Of a stretch of 64,000 bases of DNA, positions 46,445 through 59,590 are shown one piece after another. Position 1 is the first letter of the stretch. Each line of letters opens with the position of its first letter. Source of the stretch: Paragonimus skrjabini miyazakii (Eukaryota > Platyhelminthes > Trematoda > Plagiorchiida > Troglotrematidae); NCBI GenBank assembly GCA_014338405.1, contig JTDE01000248.1, positions 188,631 through 252,630 of the forward strand, in the 5' to 3' direction. The translations under genes and the position numbers were made by a program. The notes under the pieces are model-generated. The model saw nothing but the letters and a program-made list of their open reading frames with translations, ran no database searches and was not told the DNA's origin.

Positions 46445-49400
46445 ATACCCACGGAAACTGTTCGGAACTACTCATCCAAAGTAGCGCACTTAAAGTCAGA
46501 AAACATCGTACCAGGTGACTCAAAAAACTTTGCAGAGCGATTATCGCGTTTTGGAACGCCGAATCCGCTGCAGCTGGGAGCCTAACAAAAGCATTGATTT
46601 TTGGAAATCCGGTCTCTTCCAACCTAACAACTCTGCCTTGTTTATTGTTTGTTACAAATGCGTTTTAGTAAATCATAAGAATCAGAAATTGTACATCAGA
46701 TAAAACGTATGCATTCTCAAATATTCCCATAATGATATATGTAGACAGGAGTAATATACAGTCAATAGTTGAGACAGAACTTACCGTTCCACTGTTGTTA
46801 AACAGTGTTTGTATCGACTTCATGCAAATGGAAAATCATTCTTTTTAAAGGCACGAATACGTAATCTATCACACACACACATTTTCTCACGCAAACCATA
46901 ATCATGATCACTGATCATCTTGATGGTAACCCGGCACCATACTAAGGTGTACAAATATATTCCATAGACTTTGCAAAAGTTAGAGCTAGGATGCGCATTG
47001 CTTGATTGAATTAAGAATAACTACAAGAAGAAAGGTAAAACAAGATGCTCGTAACTTGAACAATTAAACTGTGAATTCGAAAGAATCTATTTACACGTAT
47101 ATCCAAGTTCAGACCTGTTCACGTAAGTTTGGCTATCGGCTTTCTAAAACATTTGCACAGCAAGCAGTATACGTTCGAGGCGTATTCACATATTGAACAC
47201 ATTACCAGTCACGTTCTGACCAGTTCTTAATGACTCACTCCCTTCCCACATTGGCAACACTGTTGTGAAGTGAGAAATTACCGAAATGTAAGCGAAGTTC
47301 AAGTATGGCTGCGAGTAAAACTACTTGCACAAGTAGGAAGGTTCCTCAATGATTTTCCAATCTCATATCATGTTTTCACTTACCGTCTGCAAGCATTTTT
47401 TTCCAAGATGAAAATCGAGCTAATCAAAGCAAGTGAGAGGTGTATGTTCATGAGCACAGCATCTGTGTCGAAAATGAATGTGTTCACAAAGTCGAACTAC
47501 AACTAAGTCGAACTAAGAGGCACAACTAGTATATGTTTAAATGTGTGCGCCACCATTTTGAGATCTGTTTGTGTTGTCGGTTGTATCACGCTATTCGTAT
47601 CAGAGAAATGTTTCTCGTTCAACGAGTGCACACAAACTGAATAGATTTGGGTTCATTCACATTTAGTATCAGTCACGCACAGCTAACAAAAACTGATACA
47701 GATATTTGGAAACGAGATAACCGATTAGCGAGAAATCTTTTAATTGTTGCAAAAGTTGATGCAATTTGACTGAAATAGTTACGTGTTAATAACAATAGAT
47801 TGTTCGCCTAAATAACAATTGAACGGCTATTATTTGTTCAATTCGAGCAGTTTTCTAGCTAATGTGATAGCCCGTAAAATGGAAGCAACTTATATTCAGA
47901 TACACTTTAGATGATCCACTTCACCTGTAACAAAACATTTATGTTTGTAAAGTAATCAAGTGGGTCTCGTGATATCTTTCTTAACACCTAATGCCACTTT
48001 CATCAGACTTGTTCTTCGTGTCTTTAGTCTTTCAAATAATTTCTCTCATGATCGACAATGATAACGTTTCTGAAGAAATTCATGAATTATCAAATACTCT
48101 CATGGTGCAATTTGTGAAATGAGCACTAGTGAGGAGTCGTGCATAAATATGTATCCACAATATACCAGTTTTGGTATGTAAAATTTACATGATGCACTTC
48201 ATCAAAGTCTTAACAATGAATAGACCATATGTAGTTATTTCGATTTACACCTGCTTTGGCACTTGCACAGTTTGCTCAGATTGTTGGACATACTAAATTC
48301 TGTTAAACCAATACCTCCCTTGAATCTAAGTTTTTATCCATGAGTATGCAATCTTACCAAGACTTATATCATTTACATCTAAATACTAACGATCTAATCA
48401 AATCACTCCAGCGACTTCATTTAGAAAGAGAGAATAGAATTGATTGGTGATGTAATGGACCTTATGTGTACAGCATATTAACCTAATAGAAAAGGAGATC
48501 AGTGAGGGTCAAAGGAGTATAACTTGATAGCTGCTGATATACTTTGGCCCCCTCCTTTGAGAGGCCATTGATGGGACTGACTGAATGTAGTCTTTTCCAA
48601 AGAATTAAATCTCTTGAACAGGAATCAAACATAACCAGGCACCCATTGTATACTGCCATTATTAGGAACATATTCATGCATTCTAAAGAAAGCACTTCTA
48701 ACAACTGTGTACAATTAGTCTCGCTTTCCGAATGCAGCGCAATCCAACGGGAGATGGAACATACTGCTGATAATGATGACATAAACACTACACTTCTGCT
48801 TATCACACGGTAGATCAGACAGCAACCACGGACTGTATTTAGTAAGTGAAGTAAAGTCGAAGCGTCGCGTTGATAGATCTAATGATATTCGCAATCCTCC
48901 ACTGATCTGCGAATTTTAACGTGGCGGAATCGATTATTCATAATGTGAATCCAGTGAAAGAATGAAGTCAGTAGTGTAGGACAAAAGCGAACTCTCTGCA
49001 GTGTAATCGAGTCAGTTTTCCGAGACAATTTGGCTTCATTTGATGAATCTGTCGTGATAAACGCCAGGGCCTATCTTTGAGTAGGCTCTGGATGGTTCCC
49101 AAATACGATTGTTGTTGAGCTCCAAAGAACTCCACGGCAATCGTATTTCTAAGATGGTGCCCATTCATTGAGAAAAATTTCTGGGAATATGTTAGTTTAT
49201 GGTTGAACATATGTGCAGGTTGAAGGCGGTATGATAGAGCGGTACACGCATTTCTGTAGCTATTGCGTCATACGTCTACATTGTGAGTTGAAACATTTAG
49301 CGATAACCTTCAGTAAAACTGAAAATTAACTCTTTCTAGATAACGCTTATTCTGCAATGAAAACTTGACAAACGGCGCACTTCGAAAAATTTTGTTGAAC

Positions 49401-49740
49401 GGTTCAGAAATTCATTGAGATTAGTGGTCAGGAAATTAACTCAGAATACTGACAAAACAGGCAAGTCGACAACTCAGCGAATTACCTCAAAGTTAAGCGC
49501 GAATGGGATCAAATGTACGCAGATCAATGACATGATCAGCTCTGTTATGGCTTGAAGGTTAATCAACATGGGATGATAGATATGGTGCAACACATTTAAT
49601 AAAATGTCAAGCGTATAGATACTCACCATTCACTGTGTTGGCTAAATGTCAATTTGAAGTATATGGAAATCACTCGCAGTTGAACAAGCCTTTAAGAAAA
49701 TAAACCCTTCAACCTCCGAAAAATTCTCAGTACACTGACC
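46445..49740. other. Stretch without recognised genes, one both-strand open region
   Basis: At 48,483-48,813 a 107-codon minus frame and an 89-codon plus frame overlap in antiphase. The plus frame is polar and has plausible codon use. It starts from a non-ATG codon just after a stop, and no family was recognised. Nothing else stands out. Confidence 0.4.
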
Positions 49741-49749
49741 TATATATGT

Positions 49750-49860
49750 AACTAGGGTCAATCCGGAATGTATATCCCTGTTGTGGCCAGGATTTGGAGT
49801 GCAACCTATGTTCTCATGAGGCACCCCTGCTGAACACCGTTCTATCGACCTGGAACACCT
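49750..49860 (-). mobile_element. Fragment of the tRNA-derived SINE, minus orientation
   Basis: The plus-strand text TATATCCCTG, GGCCAGGATTTGGAGT, TCATGAGGCA and CTGCTGAACACC, then ATCGACCT, follows the same order as the minus copy at 57,380-57,455. The 5' module and tail are not visible. Confidence 0.5.
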
Positions 49861-50945
49861 ACCACTCTAAATGCTTATCTCACTTCAAAACCCAGGCATG
49901 TTTCACCACCCATTGTTTCACACGTGCAACTGATGATCGTCGGGTCTATTCACGTATTTCACCAGTTCACTCATCATCCTGATTGCGCACGTAGCTATTC
50001 AACCGACAAACTCAAACAAGCCAATTGATTGCCGACTCTTTACTGCGTTAACTCATGTGACCACCGTCTTTCACAACATTGCCCTAAATCCCGGGTATCA
50101 CAGTTTTCATTGTAAACTCACCATGTCTGATTACTCGTTCATTTACTGTATCCTCAAAATACTGCTGTTTAAATCACATCAAATAGCAAGCGTTGTTTTC
50201 AGCTATATGTCATTACATGCACCCTTGCTCATTCAAACCAGCGCCCAAGACGAACTTTTTCTCCATAATGCAGTCCTTTCTTTTAGTCAACATAGAATAT
50301 TCGATAGGCCACAGATCTCAGCTGGACTAAAGCTCGTCGATGATTCAGAATGCTAGTTTGTCATTGATGGAATTTCGTTGAATCAAAAACGATCATGTGA
50401 TCTGTGTACCAAATATTTTTATGGTTTATTGGCAAGACATAGAAATATGTTCGGGTTTGTGTAGGCCATCAAATAGCCTGAAAAGTGACAAACTTCATAT
50501 CGGTTGATACGTCAGACGAATTTCCTATAGTTCGTTAATCACTTTGCAGTGTTTAATCCATTCTGATCAGCCTACTTCACACTTTCATTAATTAACACGT
50601 GATTTACATACTCACCAGATGTGAACGTCGCTTTTATTGGAAACCACAAAGAGAAATATGTGATGGCTGTGCACCTGAGATTTGAAATATTCATCACACA
50701 TCACTTGTCGAAGACATATAGTCTAGGCTGTTCATTTAAATGGTTGACACTCGCGCACTGAGTTCATTAAGTTAACCTGCTTCTTTTATGAAATACCGAA
50801 TGACTTATTTTGCGTGCAGACCTGAGAACTTCATGAAATTTAATTTGATCTTATGTGTGGTTTGTAAAATGCTAATCACGTGTATTACTAACAATTAGTG
50901 TAACACAGTTACTTACAGGGAAAACGACCATGTGCAAAAATTCTG

Positions 50946-51025
50946 GACTTCTGCTGGATTTAAACCAGCGACATACTCGATGTGCTTGGACGCGGCAACT
51001 GCTCCAACAGCTGAGTTACGAGGCC
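50946..51025 (-). repeat. tRNA-like module or tRNA pseudogene, minus strand
   Basis: Read on the minus strand there is a D-arm, CTC-AGCTGTTG-GAG, and a perfect five-pair T-arm, GCTGG-TTTAAAT-CCAGC, with B box GGTTTAAATCC. The region between allows only a weak anticodon arm and an extra arm ACAT-CGAGT-ATGT, as in class II tRNAs. The acceptor stem pairs poorly, so this is a pseudogene or the head of a SINE and not a working tRNA. Confidence 0.55.
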
Positions 51026-51281
51026 AGGCAGGAAGTTCAGAAGTTTTATCTTCCAGTTTATTTACTCAAGTAACTTTTTGTTTCATACGGAATTCACAAA
51101 ATGATTCAGCATAGTTACCGTCTACGCAACAATTCACAACCAATTCACTCTGAAATCCACCAACGCTATCGATCAAAATTGACATTGTAGTATTGTCAAA
51201 TTATGTGGCAGATTGCATAATGTATTGAAGGCCCAATTACTTTCACAGTCAATCTTGTCAGATCATTTGGTGGATTCCATA

Positions 51282-51395
51282 TGGCGCAGTGGGTTGAGCT
51301 ATTAACTGTCATAAAGTCATAGCTCATTTGGTAAAGATAATTTCTAGTCCGGACATTCCATTTCTGTCGTTGGTTCGAATCCAGCCAAACTACAG
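51282..51395 (+). repeat. tRNA-like module, plus strand
   Basis: A box TGGCGCAGTGGG at 51,282-51,293, a second A-box-like TAGCTCATTTGGTAAAG at about 51,323-51,339, and one B box GGTTCGAATCC at 51,372-51,382 inside a T-arm GTTGG-TTCGAAT-CCAGC. The double A box suggests a fused or duplicated SINE head. No clear tail was found. Confidence 0.55.
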
Positions 51396-51399
51396 ATTG

Positions 51400-53875
51400 T
51401 TTTTATTGAGTTCCCCTTAATCAGTTACATTGGAGTCGAATGATTCACTACTGTTAAGAAAGAAGCACTCCACCAACTTTCCTGGTGAAAATTAAAAAGA
51501 TCATCAGACTGGTTGTAGGTCGGCCAACGACTGTTTTACTTGACATATGTGACCCCTACTTAAATGCTACAACATGGAAGGGATCATAGTTAGATTACGG
51601 ACCACGAAGAAATTCAGGCTAAAAAGTCGGTCGCAGAAGTGATTGCCTTAACTTTTGTCTCTCAATAAAGAAAGATTGGTGTGGTGGATTCGATGAGTGT
51701 CAGATTGTGATGTATGTTTGTTACACTGTAATGTGCATGTCAAAATACTTCACTGATCTTGATTGGGACTTGTCCCAACGTGAAATTGTTATTGTATCAT
51801 GCACTATAGTAATCTGCCTGCTTACAACTAAGGACTCAAGATGGAGGTTTTGAGAGACTGATGGTTTGTTGCGGGCATACCACTTACTCGTTTGAGCTGG
51901 CCAATTGTGATTCATACGCTTCTACATAGACACATAGACCTCCCAGACTTATAGTCGCAGGATGTCACAAGGTTTGCAAAGCATATTTTGCCCATTAAAA
52001 TAATAGCGTTTCCAACTATCTGAATTAGAGTAAGACATTTGTATCTCTCACGTTACCCACTCTGTATTTTGGTACTGCTTCATTCTCTCTGTCTGCGTTT
52101 CAAATTTGCAGTCAGGTTTATATTCGCATGGTCCGGTGATGAAATAACATTGCACAATAACATAGCACAATAGCACAAGTTGACAGTTCCTGCTTTTCCA
52201 AGCTGTGTTGAATTAACCGAAGACATTCTCTGAACAAATCATTGTTGCAGGTTCATCACCTGCCAAATGCTTGTGGTTGAACAGTAGCAAAGTGCAAACC
52301 AGAAGTGGTTTCCATTAAGGTATGATGACTCGAAAGTACATTAGTGGGGCGCACACGGGAAAGATTTAGCGCTTGTGAATAGGAATGATGTCATTTCCGC
52401 CTATCTGTACTAGATATCTCACTGGATAAGCAGCTAACACTTTCGACGAATTTTAGCCAATCAACACGCGCCAATTACGCTTCACGAACTTCGACCACCG
52501 TCTAAACCGATCACCTTCTTTGCTTCACAGTTGACAACTGCAGAGTCATTACGTTCGAACTCAACGGTTGTACCAAAATAAATGCAATGGATTGGCAAGG
52601 TCTGGTTAAAAATATTGCCGTTCGAAAATGGGGTTTCGAAAACAGTAAAAACAGGATATCCAAACCTGTTTTGTGTATTCAAACGCAGCTGCATGTGAAT
52701 TAAAATCTGCTCTGGTTTTAGATAGTTCAATGTTTGTGTCTATTCCTATTGATTTATGAATGCATTCCTTTAAACCTTTAGTACTGTTGTGTCCGTACGA
52801 ACTACTTACATTCAACAAGGTGACTCTACTAGCCACCTCATTTTAGTTGCCGAGGGTTCGGTGATTGAATGCTGCACAGATTGCAGACGCAAGTAAGATA
52901 ATCTGTAATTAGAATATGCGTTCTATAAGTAAAGTGACATACAAGAAGCTCACCTGGATTCGGTGTTCCGGCTTACCAAAATGAACGTACATCTTTGTTC
53001 ATTCAAAACACATATCGGCGTGTAGGTGAACACAAGTAAGCAAGATTAGGTATTGCATGCCAATGATGTGACCAGATTGGCAGACCTCTAAGTTTAAGTG
53101 GGAACACGCGAAACTTGAAAATTATTGTTTATCCGGGAGCACAGGTTATATAAACGATAATAAAGCTCATATGTATCGTCACATTATATGATTGACATAC
53201 ATTATGCTGCCTAGGGCTTACAGCCCTGTCAACCGTGTTACATATCGTCACGCAAAATCACGTGACATGAATTTATGTGGATGCCACTGTTATCGTGATT
53301 GCAAAGGTTTTTAAATGATTTATCACCTTGCTAAAAATGGTCACAGCGACTATTCGTTTGTGGCATTCTTCTTATTAGTGAATATTAGCCGGTTCAATTT
53401 GGAAGATAGTTGACCCTGCGTTCCGAAACAGTATTCCTCGAAACTACATTATTGCAAAACATAAACATATATATACATTAGATCATTTCTAACTTCCAGT
53501 GGCCGTCGTAATCATAAATCTGACCTACTGGCACCCACAAAGCTCAGTGTAGATCATGTGGAAGCTGAAACGTATTGTTTGCTTAAGTCGTGAACAGCCA
53601 TCTTTCTCCAATGTTTCCTGCATTATAGAAGCATTTTTTCCAGAAGTAATAGACTTGAAGTTGAGAAACTGTAATTCAAGGAAGAACAGAACTCAATATT
53701 TATTATTTGCTGAATGCCGGGTAAAGGAGAGGCGAACTATTTTAAAGCAGATATCATGTACACTGATAGAAACCATTTTAACGATAGTTTAGTTAATTGG
53801 AAACAGTTCAGTCAATATTACACTATACGAACCGGCTAGAGAATAAAGCGAAACGTAAAAGTAGATTGTTTTGTA
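51400..53875. other. Stretch without recognisable genes
   Basis: Short frames only (52,482-52,836 minus and 53,556-53,792 plus were inspected), with no family motif, up to the start of duplication copy B. Confidence 0.5.
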
Positions 53876-56800
53876 ATTTAAATATGTTTCAATAATGAGA
53901 TGAATATGTGAAATATGGAATCAGATTCAATACTGACCACTGCAACCTTGTCATCGTGTCACGTGGATGGGTCTGTTAGGTAGTAAGCTTCAGTAACCAG
54001 TTGGAGGAAACAGAACGATTCAACTCACACTCCTTTTGAATTGATTGGAAGAAACGAACACTATTCACATGAGATTGTGCTCGAACGTTTAGATATTTTT
54101 TTGTATCATACCCATTAGGAGGCTACTCCAATTGCGGTTAACACGCGTTTCCAACGATTACGAAGGTTGCAATGTGGATTTTGGTCCGGACGAAAATATG
54201 TGTTTTTGATGACTCCCCATAAAAGTGAAACTCCAACAAAGTTCACTCTTCCGGAGTTAGTCGGGTAAACAGATTACTTGAATGCGAGTACTGCAATTAA
54301 CTATGGGTATTGTTTTGGTGATAGCAATTAGGATCCGAAAACTTCAGTGAAGAATTGAGTTTGCTACAGTAGACTTAGAGTTTGAACGCAGCAAACGTCC
54401 ACGGAGAACAACGGGTGCAATTTCAAATACAAAATACCAATAACAATATCAATACTAACCTTGTTAGTGATGACATCAGCATGCCATTGCGTCTAGATTG
54501 TCAATGATTTGCCAACAATAATGTCGTCTCTAAATGCTATGCCCATCCACTATAAATGTCATGTATTCTTTTTGCTGTAGTAACTGGTGAGCAGTGAACG
54601 AAATGCTCTTGTACAAGGTATCTTCTATTATGCTACTCGCTATTTTCCAATTCATTCAAGGGAATCAACGTTGCATTTGTATGTTGTCTTGCGGGAATTC
54701 GCTCAGTAAAATGCATCTATGAACCATGGTTAACTCACAGGGTACATTCAGCAGAAATGCTTGCAAAAAATGTAAATTATTCGGATTTTGATTTACAAAC
54801 CACGCCCTACTTGCATATTCATTATAGTTACAATAACTATGAAATAACTATTTTTTTCTAAATAGACAATTTTATTGTTTTGTTTGTTTCTCATGCACAA
54901 TTGTTATCACAAGAAATTTCAGACTAGTTATCACGTGATTGAGATCCCTTGGAAAACTACCGTGGTCCACAATCAAGGTACGTTCGTAACATACAAACTG
55001 TTCCAGCTTTCTATAGCAGTTGAAACTGAGATGTGACTTCCTACCGTCATTCACTGTATTTATGGAATATTCAACAGAGTTTGGTCCATGAATGGAAGAA
55101 CGATGAAGCTTGAGATCTTTCGTGTTTAGGTTCATGCTGGGAATCAACGATTGGTTATATTTCCATTAGCACTCAACTACTGACAGCCCCCTTTGGTGTC
55201 AACTGTATAGTCTGCGTTGTACAGCATACTGTGAAAAGAGATCGCGGTGTTAAGCAAGTTGGCCCCAGAAACCAGTCGATGAACCATTTACTTGCGGAGT
55301 GATTGTGACCTGGTTAGACTTATACTACTAAATTGAGCTCAAGGGTAACAGGAATACATCTTCGGTTCCAGCCAGTAATAACTATCCAGTGCTGTTAAAG
55401 TGCAACACCTATGTATATATGGAAAGATAAAGCGTTTCTAGCTAACCTTACCAAGAAAGAGATCAGTCCAACCTGCAACGTAGTCATTGTTTTGTTCAAT
55501 AGGTAGGTTGAACAAATTATGATTTTAATTTAAACATAATAAGAAAGAAGTGCTTAGAATTGCATACAGGCTGTTGAATATGTCCAATTGCACGGTTGAA
55601 TCACTAAAAGAACGCGGTCGAAAACATATAACGACCACACACTTATATGTGCAGCCTACTAATTTGGAAATCGTATTATGATGTTCGTCACTTGTATGAA
55701 TAATTGGTATGCAATTGTAACCATAACATGCTTCATAGAGTGAAATATGAATATGAATATTTCGAAATACCTTTAATCGCTTTGTCGACTTGGTAAATGG
55801 TTGGATTTGAAAAGGCAAAAGGAAGATGAATTGCTCTTCAATATTTACATCAAAACGGACATACGAAAGAATCAAGAACGGTAACGTTGTGTACAATGCA
55901 AGTTTACCAACCACTTGTAATATACGTAAGACTGGACATTTGAACCACTAAGTATATGATCTCAACAATCCCATATGTATATTAGAAGAGAATGCCCAAC
56001 CACTGCTGGAGTTGTGGGTTAGTATGACCATTGCAGTAATCAACTTCGAAATAAATCAGTTCAAGTTTGTCTTAACATTTGAACTATTAGGAAACAATAC
56101 AATGGACTCAATATCGTCATCTCGCGTGGAAGATTTTCCACAAAACAGATGCATTATCATTGAACTCTAGAAAGCTAATTGAGAGAACGACAGTGACATA
56201 CCAGTCCATATATCAATTGATTTATCTAACTTGCGGCGCCATGTTCACTTGGTTGCTAATTGTGAACGTTATTTCACGTTGGTACTCGCTGGAATCAGTC
56301 CTGATAAGCTTCAATGATTGTGTCATTGGCGTTTAACCGCATCAACAACTACGCTGGACATGATGTTTGTTATACCAATGTTTCATCGGTTCACTGGTTG
56401 CAAACGAACTCGCACATTTTTAGCCGCGTTCTTCAGGTGGTCTATGAAACTAGTGGCTTACACAATCGTTTCGGAATAGTATGAGAAATATAGTGACTGG
56501 CCATTTTCTTTAGGTTTCCCAACAACAAACATTAGTGCAGTGCTACGATTACACGAAATCTACTCATTTATCGGACATTAGTTAGTTGAAGTAGTGAAAT
56601 GAATCTGATAAAACTGAGTGGACCAGGTTGAAACATATACTGTTTGACAAAAAGGAATTAGGGGATCTGCAATGCTCAGACTGTACTGACATGTTGGGTC
56701 TCCATTTCTGAAACTATATTGCCCTTGCTCAGAGTTATCGAACCTTTACGGACCACTGATTCATAGTGAATAAATTAACTTTCGGATGCTCTGAGCGTTT

Positions 56801-57226
56801 CAGTAAAAATAATGTATGTGACTTTGGATAAACACTGATCACTCATCTGGTTTACACGTCCTACTGGTCACTATGTGTTCTGCTGACACGGAACTTCAGT
56901 ATGCTGACCAATGTTAATAACTCGTAGTCAAGTGTATTATGACAGACTGACTGATGGGTCCCGATTCCAGCTAGAAATGTTGATCATGCTCAGAATACAC
57001 TATGATGTTAAGTCGGTCCATTCACGAATTATCGTCTGCTACAGTGGAAGAAATGAGATGGTTGCTCTTGACCGAATCCACAACTGCCGGGACTGCTGTA
57101 AGCACACACAGAAATGCTGACACTCCCAAAATCCCATTAACGAATGACGTCAGCGTCTACGGACGAATGAGAAATGGGGCCTCAGTGAACTACCAATGTT
57201 CAACAGTTTATTAAATGACATTCTGA

Positions 57227-57457
57227 TGACTGATGAATAGTAGGGGATTTTGATTTTCATATAGATTGAACATCACCCACAATAGATCACAGCCGTTGAA
57301 TTCCCATAGACATTCTAGTCGGCCCCTTTCGCAAAGAAGCACTGGACTCGAGTTTTGCTCTCATTTAAGTTTGTCAGTAGTGCATATCCCTGCTAGGGCG
57401 GGGACAGGATTCCGGCCACGCTGTTCATGAGGCAACCATGTTGACCACTGCGTCATC
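57227..57457 (-). mobile_element. SINE copy, minus orientation, left arm of the 57 kb cluster
   Basis: From the tail end ACTGATGAATAGTAGGGG through TGAACATCACCC, TCGGCCCCTTTCG and TAGTGCATATCCCTG to the minus-strand B box (about 57,405-57,417) and A box (57,445-57,455, TGACGCAGTGG). It stops at the A box and abuts the 5' module of the next copy, making a head-to-head pair. Confidence 0.8.
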
Positions 57458-57780
57458 GATTGGAGTTAACAGATAGTAACTGTGTCTCCTTTCGAGGAGA
57501 TCGGGCAACCTGATCATTACTCACAAGCGAAAGTGGTTGAGCGTCCACATATGATAATTCGGTCGTGCCTAACGTGAGGTCAGTGGCGCAGTGGTAAACA
57601 CGGTTGATTCATGAACAGCGTGTCCGTGGTTCAAGTTCCGGCAGTGGCGATGATATGCACTACTGATGAGTTCTAATGAGAGCGGAACTCGGGTCTGGTG
57701 CTTCTTTGCAAAAGGGGCTGGCTGCAAAGTCTATGTGATTGCGACAGCTACGATCAATTGTGGGTGATGTTCAATCTATA
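57458..57780 (+). mobile_element. SINE copy, plus orientation, with full 5' module
   Basis: Begins ATTGGAGTTAACAGATAG, the 5' module shared with the 11.4 kb copy. The A box TGGCGCAGTGG is at 57,584-57,594 and the B box GGTTCAAGTTC at 57,629-57,639, 34 bases further on. The body ends at TCTATA, like the 40 kb copy. A box and B box agree well with the RNA polymerase III consensus, so this is the best preserved promoter of the family here. Confidence 0.85.
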
Positions 57781-57946
57781 ACAAAAAACTGTTGTAGAAA
57801 AATGGACAGCAACACGCAGATTGTAATGATCCTGCTAACTTATGTATAAAGTGTATTCTTTAGTTAGATTTATTACGGTTAACCAACTCTGTACTGGATG
57901 ATTAGCTTGTGGTTCAGAGTGGATTAAAATAGAAACCAATACTGAG

Positions 57947-58204
57947 AAATTCGCCATTCGCCTAATGTGAGGTCAATGGCGCCGTGGTAAACACAGTTGC
58001 CTCATGAACAGCATGGCCGTGGTTCAAGTCCCGGCAGTGGCGGGGATATGCACTACTGACGAGCTCTAATGAGAGCGGAACTCTGGTCTGGTGCTTTTTT
58101 CCGAAAGGGGCCGACCTTAATGTGTATGGGAGTGTGACAGCTGCGATCAATTGTGGGTGATGTTCAATCCATATGAAAATAAAAATCCCCTACTACTCAT
58201 CAGT
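57947..58204 (+). mobile_element. SINE copy, plus orientation, with complete tail
   Basis: A box TGGCGCCGTGG at 57,977-57,987 and B box GGTTCAAGTCC at 58,021-58,031. The tail continues TATGAAAATAAAAATCCCCT and ends CTCATCAGT, the inverted counterpart of the left end at 57,227. It lacks most of the 5' module. Confidence 0.85.
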
Positions 58205-59256
58205 TCATTTGTTGTTGAAAATCCCGACAAACTATGGATGAGAAAGATGCAAGCCAACTACATTCAGAGCAACAGTATTGCAATTTCCAGAACGCTACAT
58301 TCTTAGGAGTTAATAAGCGATATCCTGCATTCGTTTCTGTTGCTGTACATTAGTTTGCCCTGCAAGTAGCAGACGCATTTTCATTTTGAAAGAGATTTGT
58401 TACATTTCCAGGAAACGGATATGTCAAACATGTAAAACTCCACAACATATCAACGAGGAAACATACTTGGCTCGGAAGGAAACAGTTCTGTACCTAGTGA
58501 AAACATTGTGGTAAATAAAGCAGGATTTGCAGAGGTTTAGGGACGTGTGACTTGATTTCCATTTAGGGTTCTCATCAGCATGGGGTAGGAAACATCGTGC
58601 AAAACCACACACGGGGAAGACACTGACAAGTTTTCCATTAAAGCAACTTAGGATTAGTAAGTGCGTGAATCACACGCTGATTAATTTTCAGCAAGCATTT
58701 TGATTTAACTTGCCAATATATGCTTGTAACATGATCTTCGTGAACTTTCAAAATTTGAATCTTTCTCGCTAACTAACAGTAAACTGTATTCAGTTCCCTA
58801 GGTTGTTCCACTAAAAAATCTCTTATAGTCAATACGTTGTATCATTTGAAAATTATCGCACATATCCCCTTTCATATACAGCTATGCATTCAAATAAAGT
58901 CACTTTGGTTGTGCGAAATACTTTGAGAAGCTGACGAATACCTGTCAAATGGATGGCACTGCTGTGCTTAAACACTACGTCAAGGGCAAGCCTGAGTAAA
59001 GTTTATAAAATGATCTGGTTGATCAAACTGATCTGTCTAATATGCGTCTTTAATTTCAACTTACGGACTAAACTTTTGACTTTGGGGCGCATCCATTTCC
59101 GTCTGAGCAGTCCACACGGAGCTGTGAATCACACCATTTCATCTACTTCTAAGAGTCTTGTGTGAAAGTTAGCGAAAATAAAAAATGCTTGCATGGTTTT
59201 GCAAACCGACTTCATTTCCAATGTGTTAAGGTTTGCCTTACTCGCTTAAGTGATTA

Positions 59257-59590
59257 GTGCATAATTACCACGTACAATCCACTTTGTTCTACGGGTCGGA
59301 AACGTGGCTTATTGATGAAAAAGACTTGGATATAATGGTCGTGAATGGTCAGCAATGTCACCGTCTACTAGTCCCCTTGAAGTGGGCCGATATGAGCAAC
59401 ATAGCCGCTTCCTTTCGAAAGGTACCGGATCGAGAGTAATAAGTAACCGAGACCGACGCTCAATTTTAGATGTTCAGGTCAGACACCTTGAGTGCCAAGC
59501 TGGCGCTTGTAGAACCGGACTTTGTTTACTAAGACCAACAACAGCTAGTCGAAACCAAGGTGCAGCCAAGCATTAAGTTATTTATTAGGT
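59257..59590 (+). mobile_element. RTE-like LINE fragment, 3' part of ORF2
   Basis: The frame has TLFYGSETWLIDEKDLDIMV then QQCHRLL and LKWADMSNIA, matching the LLYGxETWxLRxED, FxxRCLR and WxxRVSNxxV blocks that follow the reverse transcriptase palm in RTE-clade elements. A frame change near 59,440 leads to weaker similarity through about 59,580. It is absent from copy A of the duplication, so it probably inserted after duplication or was deleted from copy A. Confidence 0.7.

Noticed and set aside
48483..48813. Coding exon read on either strand
   Set aside because: Open on both strands in antiphase, no ATG in the plus frame start, no recognisable domain and no convincing splice sites.
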